Shown: positions 46,624-55,298 of the stretch, one piece after another | How positions within the stretch are numbered: position 1 is the first letter of the stretch | How the letters are laid out: every line of letters begins with the position of its first letter | From: DATCJA01 sp963814955 | GTDB lineage: Bacteria > Acidobacteriota > Vicinamibacteria > Vicinamibacterales > UBA2999 | DNA length: 64,000 bases | Assembly: GCA_963814955.1 (NCBI GenBank) | Contig: CAWFEX010000001.1 | Span: forward strand, 310,001-374,000 | Direction: 5' to 3' | The notes under the pieces: model-generated | Told to the model about the DNA's origin: nothing | Seen by the model: only the letters and a program-made list of their open reading frames with translations | Databases searched by the model: none | Translations under genes and position numbers: made by a program

Positions 46624-47118
46624 TTACGAAATTATTCCCCCCGCGGTGGGCCCTCGCTCGGACACGACATAGCGTTTGACGAGGCCGAGGAGATCGTCGA
46701 ACCGGAACGGTTTCTCGATCAGTGCATCGGGCCGCAGCCGCGCACGCTCGCGCGCGTCGAGCTCCGAAGCGGTCACGACGATGGTGGGGATGATGGCCAG
46801 TACCGGATCGTCCAATTGCAATGTGCGCAGGTCCCGGCCGCTGATCTCCCCGGGGAGCATCAGGTCGAGGAGGATGAGCGCGAAGGCATCGGGATCCGCG
46901 GCGAGCTGCCGTCGACCCTCCTCGCCGCTGCACGCGTCCGCCACCAGGTACCCGTGCAGCTCCAGAAGCTGCGACAGACCCTGCCTCACGTCGTCCCGAT
47001 CTTCGACAACCAGGATGGCGCCGCGGCGTGGCCTCGGTTGCGGCTCGGGAACTGCCGGTTCTCCGAATCTCGGATCAGGGGAGTCCGACAGGTGGTGTGA
47101 CATCTGCCCGTTTGACAT
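46624..47118 (-). CDS. Stand-alone response regulator receiver protein
   Basis: About 164 residues with one CheY-like receiver domain: the acidic pair in AILVVEDRDDVRQGL, the phosphoacceptor Asp in ALILLDLMLPGE, the Thr in IPTIVVTASELD and the Lys in ALIEKPFRFDDLL. No output domain follows. The N-terminal 25 residues are polar (SDSPDPRFGEPAVPEPQPRP) and possibly disordered. The open frame extends to 47280; I take the ATG at 47118, but the one at 47103 is equally possible. No histidine kinase is nearby. The 197 bases upstream of the PEGA gene, past this gene's end, show only a small hairpin (GGCAACTGTCGGTTGCC). Confidence 0.8.
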   Translation of the reverse strand: MSNGQMSHHLSDSPDPRFGEPAVPEPQPRPRRGAILVVEDRDDVRQGLSQLLELHGYLVADACSGEEGRRQLAADPDAFALILLDLMLPGEISGRDLRTLQLDDPVLAIIPTIVVTASELDARERARLRPDALIEKPFRFDDLLGLVKRYVVSERGPTAGGIIS

Positions 47119-47312
47119 GTCGAAACTAGGTGCCCCCTGAGCATCACGATGCGTGCCATACGCGCGAAGGTATGTTTCGCTCAAGAACAGGGCTGATTGG
47201 CTCGAAGGAGACCGTGCTATGCGGGCGTGGCCGGTTGGCGCTCCCAGACAGTGAATGAAAATGCGACACTCCCACGGCAATATTTGCCCGACTGCCTTAA
47301 TTGGCAGGGGCC

Positions 47313-47831
47313 TTAACTCGGCTGTCGCTCTATCTGGATTGTGCGGATGACGATGGGCGTAATCGGCCGATCGCGCTCGTTTGTGGGCGCCTTTCCGATT
47401 TTTGTAACAACGTCCATCCCCTGGACGACTTCGCCGAACACGGAGTGACGGTCATCGAGGTGCGGGGTTGGGGCGAGCGTAATGAAGAACTGCCCGCCGT
47501 TGGTGTCCGGCCCGCGGTTTGCCATCGAAAGCACTCCTGCCTTGCTGTGGCGCAGGGCTGGATGGAACTCGTCGGCGAACGTGTATCCCGGACCACCGAT
47601 ACCCTCGCCGAGCGGATCGCCACTCTGGATCATGAACCGGTCGATTACCCGGTGGAAGATCACGCCGTCGTAGTACGGCTTGGTGACGGTTTGATTCGTG
47701 CGCGGATCCTTCCACGCTTTTGTGCCTTCGGCCAGGGCGACGAAGTTCTCGACCGTTCTCGGCGCCTCGCGATCGAACAGACGTACGGTGAAGCTTCCCT
47801 CGCTGGTGTCGAACTTCGCGAACAAGCCCAA
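47313..47831 (-). CDS. Cyclophilin-type peptidyl-prolyl cis-trans isomerase
   Basis: A 172-residue cyclophilin without signal peptide, so cytoplasmic. It has the core motifs DGVIFHRVIDRFMIQSGDP, FADEFHPALRHSKAGVLSMA, NRGPDTNGGQFFITLAPTPH and LDDRHSVFGEVVQGMDVV. Catalytic Arg (FHR) and Gln-Phe (GGQFF) positions are kept; the usual C-terminal Trp is replaced by His (PTPHLDDRHSVFG), common among bacterial forms. It is divergent from glgB across a 94-base gap holding a heptamer array. Confidence 0.92.
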   Translation of the reverse strand: MGLFAKFDTSEGSFTVRLFDREAPRTVENFVALAEGTKAWKDPRTNQTVTKPYYDGVIFHRVIDRFMIQSGDPLGEGIGGPGYTFADEFHPALRHSKAGVLSMANRGPDTNGGQFFITLAPTPHLDDRHSVFGEVVQGMDVVTKIGKAPTNERDRPITPIVIRTIQIERQPS

Positions 47832-47854
47832 TGATCTCTCCTTCGGCGACGGCT

Positions 47855-47896
47855 CCCGAACCCCGAATCCCGGCTCCGGAACCCCGAATCCCGGTC
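47855..47896. repeat. 7-nt array of six CCCGAAT-like units
   Basis: Six contiguous heptamers: CCCGAAC, CCCGAAT, CCCGGCT, CCGGAAC, CCCGAAT, CCCGGTC. It can also be read as a 21-bp unit repeated twice. It lies between the divergent peptidyl-prolyl isomerase and glgB genes, 29 bases from the glgB ATG. Confidence 0.8.
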
Positions 47897-47925
47897 AAAC
47901 AGGCGCCAAGGATATCATGCAGTGA

Positions 47926-50139
47926 ATGAGCGTCAGCGCGCGCACACCCTTGGATGACGCGCTCGATTCACTAGTGTCGGGCGCGGCCGACAACCCGTTC
48001 GCGATCCTTGGTCCGCATCCCGTTACCGTCGATGGACGCTCTGCGCTCGTCGTTCGGACGATGCAGCCGGGGGCGTCCGACGTGCAGCTCGTGACGCCCG
48101 ACCGGGTCTTCGGCATGCAGCGGCGGCGACCCGAAGGGTTGTTCGAAGCAACGGTGCCGCTCGACGGCCGCCCCGCCGAGGGATTCGTGTATTCGTTCCG
48201 CGTCAGGCAGGGCGGCGAGACGCGCGAGGTCGGCGACCCGTATCGATTCGGCACGATACTCAGCGATTTCGACCTGCACCTGTTCGCCGAGGGCACTCAC
48301 TACCGCGCGTGGGAGCGGTTTGGCGCGCATCGTATGACGCGTGGTGAGGTCGCAGGAGTCCACTTCTCCGTCTGGGCCCCGAACGCGCAGCGGGTCAGCG
48401 TCATCGGCGACTTCAACCGCTGGGACGGCCGCCAGCACATCATGCGTCGTCTCATTCCGTCCGGCGTGTGGGAAATTTTCATTCCCGGTCTGCCCGATGA
48501 CATTCCTTACAAGTACGAGGTGCGTACGCACGCTGGACACCTGCTGCAGAAGGCCGACCCGTTCGCACGGCGGTTCGAAGTGCCGCCCAACTCCGCGTCG
48601 GTGATCTGGTCCGATGGCGCCCATCGGTGGCGGGACGGGGACTGGATGAAGGATCGCGAATCGTTCGGCGGGTGGCACGACCGTCCGATGTCGATTTACG
48701 AGGTCCATCTCGGGTCATGGCGGCGCGTCCCGGACGCCGGCTTCAGGCCGCTGACGTATCGCGAACTGGCGGCAACGATGGTCCCCTACGCGCGTGAAAT
48801 GGGCTACACCCACATCGAGCTCATGCCTGTTCTGGAGCATCCATTCGCGGGGTCGTGGGGCTATCAGGTGATCGGGTTCTTTGCGCCGACGAGCCGGTTC
48901 GGCACGCCCGACGACTTCCGCTATTTCGTGGACGAGTGCCATCGGCACGGCCTGGGAGTGATTCTCGACTGGGTGCCCGGTCATTTTCCCAAGGACGAGC
49001 ATGGACTTGCCCGTTTCGACGGGACAGCGCTGTACGAGCACGCGGATCCCCGCCAGGGTGAGCATCGCGAGTGGGGCACGCTCGTCTTCAATTACGGCCG
49101 AAACGAGGTTCGCAGTTTCTTGTTCAGCAGCGCACTCTTCTGGCTGGAGCAATTCCACCTCGACGCGCTTCGGGTCGACGCGGTCGCCTCGATGCTGTAT
49201 CTCGACTACTCGCGGAACGAAGGCGAATGGATCCCGAATCGGTTCGGCGGCCGTGAGAATCTCGAGGCCGTCTCGTTCCTGCAGCAGCTCAATGCCGTCA
49301 CCCATGGCAGTGTGCCGGGAACAATCACTGTTGCGGAGGAATCAACAGCGTGGCCGGCGGTGAGCCGGCCCGTCTATCTCGGGGGACTCGGGTTCAGCTA
49401 CAAGTGGAACATGGGCTGGATGCACGACATGCTCCAGTACGTGAAGGAAGATGCCGTGCATCGCCGCTGGCATCACGACAAGATCACGTTCTCGATGCTC
49501 TACGCCTTCACGGAGAACTTCATTCTGCCGTTCTCGCACGACGAGGTCGTTCACGGCAAGCGCGCCATGCTCGACAAGATGCCTGGGGATCTCTGGCAGA
49601 AGCATGCGACGCTGCGCACGCTCTACGGGTACATGTTCGGCCACCCCGGCAAGAAGCTGATGTTCATGGGCTGTGAGTTCGGCCAATGGCGCGAGTGGAA
49701 CTACGACGAGAGCCTCGACTGGCATCTGCTGGACGATCCGATGCATGGCGGTCTGGCGCGATGGGTGCGTGAGCTGAATCACACATACCAGCGCGAGGCC
49801 TCGCTCCATCAGGTGGATTTCGACGGCTCTGGCTTCAGCTGGATTGATTGCCACGACAACGAAAACAGCGTGATTTCGCTGATGCGCCGCGCGCGCGACC
49901 CGCACGACTTCACGGTGATGGTCGCCAACTTCACGCCGGTGCCGCGGCCGGATTATCGGATCGGCGTTCCGGAGAGCGGTTATTACCGCGAGCTGCTCAA
50001 CAGCGACGGCGAGATGTACGGCGGCAGCAACATGGGTAACGGCGGCGGCGTCGCAACCGAGCCGATTCCGGCCCACGGCTTCGACCATTCGCTGTCGCTG
50101 ATCGTTCCGCCGCTGGCGTTCCTGTTGCTCAAGAAATAA
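47926..50139 (+). CDS. glgB: 1,4-alpha-glucan branching enzyme
   Basis: A 737-residue GlgB of normal length for the type with two N-terminal beta domains. The CBM48 part reads SVWAPNAQRVSVIGDFNRWD. In the GH13 barrel, HIELMPVLEHPFAGSWGYQV is conserved. The nucleophile Asp is in LDALRVDAVASMLYLDY, the acid/base Glu in ITVAEESTAWPAV, and the third Asp in LPFSHDEVVHGKRAML. It makes alpha-1,6 branches in glycogen. No other glycogen genes are adjacent; a PfkB-type sugar kinase lies about 1.3 kb downstream on the other strand. The start is the ATG at 47926; no clear ribosome site precedes it. Confidence 0.96.
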   Translation: MSVSARTPLDDALDSLVSGAADNPFAILGPHPVTVDGRSALVVRTMQPGASDVQLVTPDRVFGMQRRRPEGLFEATVPLDGRPAEGFVYSFRVRQGGETREVGDPYRFGTILSDFDLHLFAEGTHYRAWERFGAHRMTRGEVAGVHFSVWAPNAQRVSVIGDFNRWDGRQHIMRRLIPSGVWEIFIPGLPDDIPYKYEVRTHAGHLLQKADPFARRFEVPPNSASVIWSDGAHRWRDGDWMKDRESFGGWHDRPMSIYEVHLGSWRRVPDAGFRPLTYRELAATMVPYAREMGYTHIELMPVLEHPFAGSWGYQVIGFFAPTSRFGTPDDFRYFVDECHRHGLGVILDWVPGHFPKDEHGLARFDGTALYEHADPRQGEHREWGTLVFNYGRNEVRSFLFSSALFWLEQFHLDALRVDAVASMLYLDYSRNEGEWIPNRFGGRENLEAVSFLQQLNAVTHGSVPGTITVAEESTAWPAVSRPVYLGGLGFSYKWNMGWMHDMLQYVKEDAVHRRWHHDKITFSMLYAFTENFILPFSHDEVVHGKRAMLDKMPGDLWQKHATLRTLYGYMFGHPGKKLMFMGCEFGQWREWNYDESLDWHLLDDPMHGGLARWVRELNHTYQREASLHQVDFDGSGFSWIDCHDNENSVISLMRRARDPHDFTVMVANFTPVPRPDYRIGVPESGYYRELLNSDGEMYGGSNMGNGGGVATEPIPAHGFDHSLSLIVPPLAFLLLKK

Positions 50140-50171
50140 CCGCGAAGGGCGCGAAGATCTCGAAGAGCATG
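50140..50171. repeat. 9-nt periodic repeat CGCGAAGGG after glgB
   Basis: Units CGCGAAGGG, CGCGAAGAT and CTCGAAGAG follow the glgB stop directly, with a distant inverted CCCTTCGT at about 50183. The type matches the CACGAAGGT array at 7083-7143. Confidence 0.6.
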
Positions 50172-50310
50172 CGACGGGACGACCCTTCGTATGCGCGCGT
50201 CTTGGAGTTGACCGCCGGCCGTCTGCTCTGGACAATACTGTCGACGGCTCGGATAACGGCAGCTGATGAGGGTGTTCATCGAAACACTCCGATGATGAGG
50301 GAGACCTGAG

Positions 50311-51314
50311 ATGGGCAGTCTGTTCACCATGTCGAGCGTCGTCGGAGCGCGGCCGCGGCGGTGCTGGTGCTGCCACCACGAGCGGCCGCCGATCAGGCGT
50401 CCCAGACCGGAGCCCCCAGCACGGCCGCCACGCTGAGCCAGCAGGCGTCCGAGCCGCAACACACGTGCGTATCCGACGACCCCGCTCTGTTCTGGCGATG
50501 TGCCCAGCAGAAGGCGACGGCATTCAATCCCCCTCGCACCGCGGACGGCAGGCCGGACTTCAGCGGCTACTGGCGTCACGGGACGGAGGCGAAAGAAGAC
50601 CTCGAAGCGCCGTGGGACAACCGCGCGCGGGTTGGAGCCGGCAGAGAAGGTGCGCGTGATGCCGGGCCGGGAAAAAGCTTGATCGTCGACCCCCCGGACG
50701 GAAAGCTTCCGCTGCAGCCCTGGGCGGAAGTTCAGAAGCGGGAGAACGAAGCCAAGTACATCGACCAGAACACGCACTGCTTCTTGTCGGGCGTGCCGCG
50801 CTTCATGTATGAGGCGGGGGCCTACCAGATTCTTCAGGCTCCGGAGTCCATCACGATCCTGTCCGAGGAGGTGCACGCTTTTCGCGTCATCGCCACCGAC
50901 GGCCGTCCGCGTATCGCACAGACCATCGGACTCTGGCTGGGGGACGCGCGTGGCAGGTGGGAGGGCAATACGCTGGTGGTCGAAACCACCAACCAGAACG
51001 GCCGCGTGTTTCTGGACCGGCGAGGTACGTTCTATACCAACGCCGCGACCGTGACCGAGCGCTTCACGATGCTCGATCGGAACACGATCGCCTACGGGGC
51101 CACGGTGGACGACCCGCTCGTCTACACCCGACCGTTCACGATCGGGCTCATGTTGACACGGCACACGACGCAGGATTTCGAGATGCTGGAAGACTCCTGC
51201 TTCGAAGGTAACAAGGACGTGGACATCCTTTACAGCATCGGGCTCAAAAAGTACCCGGGAATCACATCCCAGGATGTTCCTGCGTTGAAGGCTCGCACGC
51301 CTGTTTCGCGTTAA
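50311..51314 (+). CDS. Secreted 'DGxPDFxGxW' family protein, paralogue 2, one frameshift
   Basis: A paralogue of 15628-16539 with matching blocks: FNPPRTADGRPDFSGYW, VDPPDGKLPLQPWAEVQKRE, AYQILQAPESITILSEE, TDGRPRIAQTIGLWLGDARG followed by RWEGNTLVV, TVDDPLVYTRPF and EDSCFEGN. The conserved frame opens only at 50361. A better N-terminus is the ATG at 50311 (GGGAG seven bases upstream), reading MGSLFTMSSVVGA, then after an indel near 50350 the hydrophobic AAAAVLVLPPRAAA, which completes a signal peptide. Function unknown. It is a single gene between glgB and the leftward kinase gene. Confidence 0.72.
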
Positions 51315-51395
51315 CGAGCACAAGCAAGCAACTGCAGCTGGCTGACATCGGTCTGCAGGCGAGGGCGCGCAGAGCTCGCCGGCGCGCGCCGCGGC

Positions 51396-52341
51396 TCAGC
51401 GCGGGCCGTTACTCGCGAGACGCTCACTTTCTTCCATCGTCGGCACACTGTCGATTGCGCCGGGGCGGGTACAACTGACTGCGGCGGCGGCGTTTGCAAA
51501 CCGCAGAATGTCGGATGGCGAATCACCCCGCAGGAGTGCGGTGATGAATGCGCCGCGAAACACGTCGCCTGCGCCGGTCGAGTCCACCACTTTCACGTTG
51601 TGGCCGGGGGCGACATGCACTGTGTCGCCCGCGAGCAGCATGGCGCCCTGCGCGCCCAGCGTGACGCACACGATGTCGCCGCCGGGTCCAAAAGGACCCG
51701 GCCTACTACCACCGCCGCGTTCCCGTTGGATTTTCCGGAGCGCCCGCTCGAAATCGCGCTCGCCGGTCAGTGGTTCCAGCACGTGTTCCGAAAAAATCGA
51801 AATCGAGACCGCCGCGATGAGCTCCTCCGTCCGTTCTGTGACCTGTTCGATGTCGCTCGTCACCGGAATACCCGCGGCTCGTCCCAACGCGGCGGCGCGA
51901 ATCGCGGCGTCTTCGTCCGTATCGTCGACGTGAATCAGCCTGGTGGAGCCGACGACCGAGGCATCGATTTCGCCGGGTTTCAGCTGCAGTTCAGGGTCAC
52001 GGTGCCACAGGACGACCCGTTCGCCCCGACGTTCATCGACCAGGATGACCGCGAACGGGTTTCTGGTATGTGCGCACGTAAAAGTGATCGCTGTTGACAC
52101 CACGTTGCCGCAGCTCGCGCCGCATGCGCTCGCCGTTGTCGTCGCCGCCGGTCGTCCCGACGTACTTGGTGCGGAGGCCCATGGCGGCGCACGTACACAG
52201 TGCGGTGGCTGTCTGGCCACCGCACATGACGGAATGGCGTGTGATGCGCAGCTTGGCGGCTGCGGTGTCAGGATCGGGAAACCCGGGCAGTGAATAGACG
52301 TAGTCGACGGAGTTGGCTCCCACGCCGACGACGTCGAACAT
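51396..52341 (-). CDS. PfkB-family sugar/nucleoside kinase, one frameshift
   Basis: A ribokinase-like carbohydrate kinase. The N-terminus reads FDVVGVGANSVDYVYSLPGF with SVMCGGQTATALCTCAAMGL. The frame breaks near 52040 and continues with NPFAVILVDERRGERVVLWH. The catalytic signature is VVDSTGAGDVFRGAFITALL. The two Gly-rich PfkB signatures are thus present on opposite sides of the break. Residues RPGPFGPG around 51681-51702 are encoded by a 22-bp palindrome and look like an insertion in a surface loop. The substrate is not identifiable. The ATG at 52341 has no ribosome site; a heptamer array starts about ten bases upstream of it. Confidence 0.8.
51681..51702. repeat. Palindrome inside the PfkB kinase gene
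   Basis: GCCGGGTCC-AAAA-GGACCCGGC, a 9-bp perfect stem, followed by CTAC. It is 22 bp with flanks that keep the kinase frame, coding for RPGPFGPG. The same arm occurs in the intergenic palindromes at 2311 and 52463. Confidence 0.8.
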
Positions 52342-52350
52342 TGGACGAGT

Positions 52351-52507
52351 ATATGCAAGTGCAAAGTGGAAAGTGCAAAGTGAGAAGTAAGTGGGGAAGT
52401 AGGGAAGTACGAAAGTACGGAATGCAGGCCGAGTCCTGCGACAAGTAAGTTTGTAGGCGTGGGCCGGGTCCCGCGAGGCGACGTTGGCCATTCCTCGCGG
52501 ACCCGGC
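52351..52507. repeat. AAGTGCA heptamer array plus GGGTCC palindrome
   Basis: From about 52356 the array reads AAGTGCA, AAGTGGA, AAGTGCA, AAGTGAG, AAGTAAG, then degenerate AAGTAGG/AAGTACG units to about 52420 and a last AAGTAAGTTTG near 52443. A hairpin follows: GCCGGGTCCCGCGAGG (52463) against CCTCGCGGACCCGGC (52493), with one bulged base. Together they occupy the gap between the PfkB kinase and the next leftward gene. Confidence 0.8.
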
Positions 52508-52518
52508 AACCTAAAAAT

Positions 52519-54141
52519 TCAGTTCGTCCCCTTCGCCAACGTTCCCAGCGCCTGCGTGAACGTGCTGAATGGCACCGGCTTCCCATGCACCGGAGCGATC
52601 GTCGCGACGTCGAGCTTCATTCGCGTGACCTGAGTGTTGAACTGGCGCATCGCGGCAAGCTGCGACTGCCTGGGAGCCTCGTGCGTGTCGAAGAGGTCCG
52701 CCTCGAACGCAATGCGCTCGTTGGGGAGCCACGCCATCAGCATTCCCGCGACGTGCTGCAGCGGCTGCACGTAGTAGACGTGTAGATTCCGCGTGTCGTC
52801 GGTGATGACGAAGCGTTCCTGGATCGCCTCGTAGTTGTAGCCCTCGGCGACCTCGGTTGGCGGCCACAGCGACACGATATCCGGCTTGACCGTCCTTGCC
52901 TTGTAGGTCATCACGTCCCGGTTCAGGAACTTGAGATTGATGTAGTGAGTAACCAAGGTCGCCCCGATGTGGTTGTAGGTCCGCAGCCCCCCGATGTGGT
53001 CGAAGTGAGGATGCGACACGATCACGTAGCGGATCGGCTTGTTCGGCGCCAGCTTTGCGATGGCTTCGATGACTCCAAGGCTCCGCTCTTCGTTCAGCGG
53101 TGCCTCGAATACCGCGACGAAGTCGCGGAACTCGATCATGTAGCTGTTGGCCGGACCGCCGCCGAGCAAATAGACGCCGTTGGCCATCTTTTCAACTGTG
53201 ACCTGCCCGTAGTTCGGAGCGGGCGCCTGCTTCACTGCCTCGGGCACGGGCACCGGGTCGTCACAGGCATTAGCCTGGACCATCGGGAACTTGCCGCCGT
53301 ACCCGTTGTGACCGGTGGTGTCGGAAGCGAACTGCCAGTTGTCGTCCCAGCCGTGGTGCGAGTGCCAGGCGATCGGCCACTTCGACATCCCCGCGTCGAT
53401 GAAGTTGGTCGACTCGTGCTCGATGTTGAAGTCGCCCAGCGCCGGCTCGTTCACCGTCGTCTTGATCCGCGTGATGACGTTCTGGCTGTTGATCGTGGCG
53501 TCGACGCGGTACTTGCCGAGCACGGTGATGCCGACGACGTGGACCTTCTCCGGTGCGACGACGTTGCCGTCGCGTCCCTTTTCGAGCTGCTCCCAACGCC
53601 ACACCGCCCGGGGATTCGCGCCCGGCTTCCGTGCCGCTTTCAGAAAGCCGTGCGGGGTCAGCCAGATGTCGAGCTGATAGATCTCGGCAAGCTCCGGCGG
53701 CACCCGGACGGGCGCCCCGGTTCCGTCGATATGCCAGGCGTACTCCCCGTTGACGATGTGCGTCTGCCGAACTTCCTTCTGGAACGGGGTGCCACCGACA
53801 AACCCGATGCCGTACTTCCACGAAGCCGGGTTGCCACCGGGTTTCCGGTCGAACGTTTCCTTGCTCGTGCCGGTCTCCCAGTTGATCGTCCGGGTGTAAT
53901 TCGCCATCTCGCTGCGCACCCAGTCGATGTTTGGCGCGTTCTCGAACGTCTGTCCGACGGGCCCGCTGTAGCCGGTGCCCGAGAACGTGACGCAGCGCAG
54001 GTTGGCTTCTCCGATCTCCTTGGATGCCGCCGCCAGAATCGGCGCAGGGTCAACGAATCCTGGCGGATACTGCTGCGCGGCGGTCCGGATTCCCAGCACG
54101 AGGAGCAGCCCTACGAGACCGAACGACAATTTCCTGGCCAT
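52519..54141 (-). CDS. Exported MBL-fold hydrolase with long N-terminal domain
   Basis: About 540 residues with a signal peptide (LSFGLVGLLLVLGIRTAAQQ). Residues 30-300 form a domain of unknown type (NYTRTINWETGTSKETFDRK; WHSHHGWDDNWQF). The C-terminal part is a metallo-beta-lactamase domain: GGGPANSYMIEFRDFVAVFE, the zinc motif VSHPHFDHIGGLRTY and the final ligand IAPVHGKPVP. This architecture appears in exported acidobacterial proteins of unknown substrate. AGGAGG four bases before the ATG at 54141 fixes the start. The gene is intact. Confidence 0.85.
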   Translation of the reverse strand: MARKLSFGLVGLLLVLGIRTAAQQYPPGFVDPAPILAAASKEIGEANLRCVTFSGTGYSGPVGQTFENAPNIDWVRSEMANYTRTINWETGTSKETFDRKPGGNPASWKYGIGFVGGTPFQKEVRQTHIVNGEYAWHIDGTGAPVRVPPELAEIYQLDIWLTPHGFLKAARKPGANPRAVWRWEQLEKGRDGNVVAPEKVHVVGITVLGKYRVDATINSQNVITRIKTTVNEPALGDFNIEHESTNFIDAGMSKWPIAWHSHHGWDDNWQFASDTTGHNGYGGKFPMVQANACDDPVPVPEAVKQAPAPNYGQVTVEKMANGVYLLGGGPANSYMIEFRDFVAVFEAPLNEERSLGVIEAIAKLAPNKPIRYVIVSHPHFDHIGGLRTYNHIGATLVTHYINLKFLNRDVMTYKARTVKPDIVSLWPPTEVAEGYNYEAIQERFVITDDTRNLHVYYVQPLQHVAGMLMAWLPNERIAFEADLFDTHEAPRQSQLAAMRQFNTQVTRMKLDVATIAPVHGKPVPFSTFTQALGTLAKGTN

Positions 54142-54300
54142 TTGTCCTCCTAACACGCGCCCCGCGCGCCACGACGCGGCTCGCCACAGCCGGCGATCAG
54201 CCGGAACGGGGCCGATTATACGATTCGCGGGCCGTTGCGCGCGTCACTTGTATTCCAGGCCGCAGGAATGCGCCATTGAACGGTAGTGCCATTGAAAACA

Positions 54301-54323
54301 ACGTAGTGTCCGGTCAGCCGGAC
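54301..54323. repeat. Copy of the ACGTAGTGTCCGG palindrome
   Basis: ACGTAGTGTCCGG followed by TCAGCCGGAC. It matches the left half of the element at 39645-39700 except for two missing centre bases. It lies in the gap between the MBL gene start and the RNA methyltransferase gene end; the rest of 54142-54361 shows nothing clear. Confidence 0.7.
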
Positions 54324-54361
54324 CGGTAACGTCCTGACCGTCGGAGACACTGCCGACACGT

Positions 54362-55181
54362 TTACGGGCGCCGCGCCCTACCGAAGGCAACAGCCCGCGA
54401 CTGACCGAGCTCGTACAGCGCTACCGCGGCCGCGGCGGCGACGTTGAGCGAATCGACGGCTGACGAGATGGGGATGCGGGCGTGAAACTCGCAGGCCCGC
54501 AGGGTTTCTTCCAAAAGTCCCTCGCCTTCGTGACCGAGCGTCAGGACGACCGGCTTGCCGGAGGTATCGCTGACAACCGACGAGAGTGACGTCGCCGACG
54601 GCCCCGGCGTCAACGCGACGGTGGCGAAGCCGCCCCGCCGCAGCTCGCCAAGCATCTCCGGTAGCGAACCCACGCGGGCGAACGGCATGACGAGCGCCGC
54701 GCCCATCGAGGTCCTGATCGCTTTCCGATAGAGAGGATCAGCGCTGGCATCGTCGAGGACGACCGCATCAGCCGCGAACGCTGCCGCGTTCCGGAAGATC
54801 CCGCCGACGTTGTCCGGGTTGCCGACGCGTTCGAGCAGGACGAGGGTTCGAACGCCGGCCACGATTTCGCGCCACGGCCGTGGCATGGGCCGTTCACCGA
54901 TGGCCAGGCATCCTCGATGGATGTTGAAGCCGGTGATGTCGTTCATGAGCGATGGCGGAACGACATAGACGGGAACATCCGGTCGCGTGCGAAGGACGTC
55001 GGCGAGCGCAGCGTACGCGGATTGCGTGAGCATGACCGAACGGGCCTTGAATCTGTTTCCAGTCAGGAGCCGCCGGACAACCAGGCGACCCTCGGCCACG
55101 AAGATCCCGCGGCGCTGCAGCAGCTCCGCGTCCGGGATGTTGCGGTAGTCGGCGAGACGAGGGTCGGCGGGGTCGTTCGAT
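54362..55181 (-). CDS. SpoU/TrmH-family RNA methyltransferase, start codon not found
   Basis: A SPOUT-fold 2'-O-ribose RNA methyltransferase with the three family motifs: LLERVGNPDNVGGIFRNAAA, VVLTLGHEGEGL and PISSAVDSLNVAAAAAVALY. It acts on rRNA or tRNA in the cytoplasm, target unknown. A GTG at 55099 could start it, but typical family sequence continues upstream (DPADPRLADYRNIPDAELLQ, QRRGIFVAEG), up to Ser at 55181. Just there the frame enters an AAGTGCA heptamer array without any ATG, GTG or TTG in a sensible place. The original start may have been replaced by the array. Confidence 0.85.
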
Positions 55182-55232
55182 AAGTAAAAAGTGCAAAGTG
55201 GAAACTTGGAAAGTAAGTTCAGAAGTGCAACA
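55181..55232. repeat. Left heptamer array of the four-helix-bundle cassette
   Basis: Reading AAGTAAA, AAGTGCA, AAGTGGA, AACTTGG, AAAGTAAG, TTCAG, AAGTGCA, ACAAG. The array begins at the 5' edge of the RNA methyltransferase coding region and ends 66 bases before the four-helix-bundle gene. It is the inverted partner of 55671-55720. Confidence 0.85.
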
Positions 55233-55298
55233 AGCTGACTCGCGGGACACGATTCTAGGCCGAATTCCAGGTGGCCGCCGCCATGCAGTCAGCGTGGC

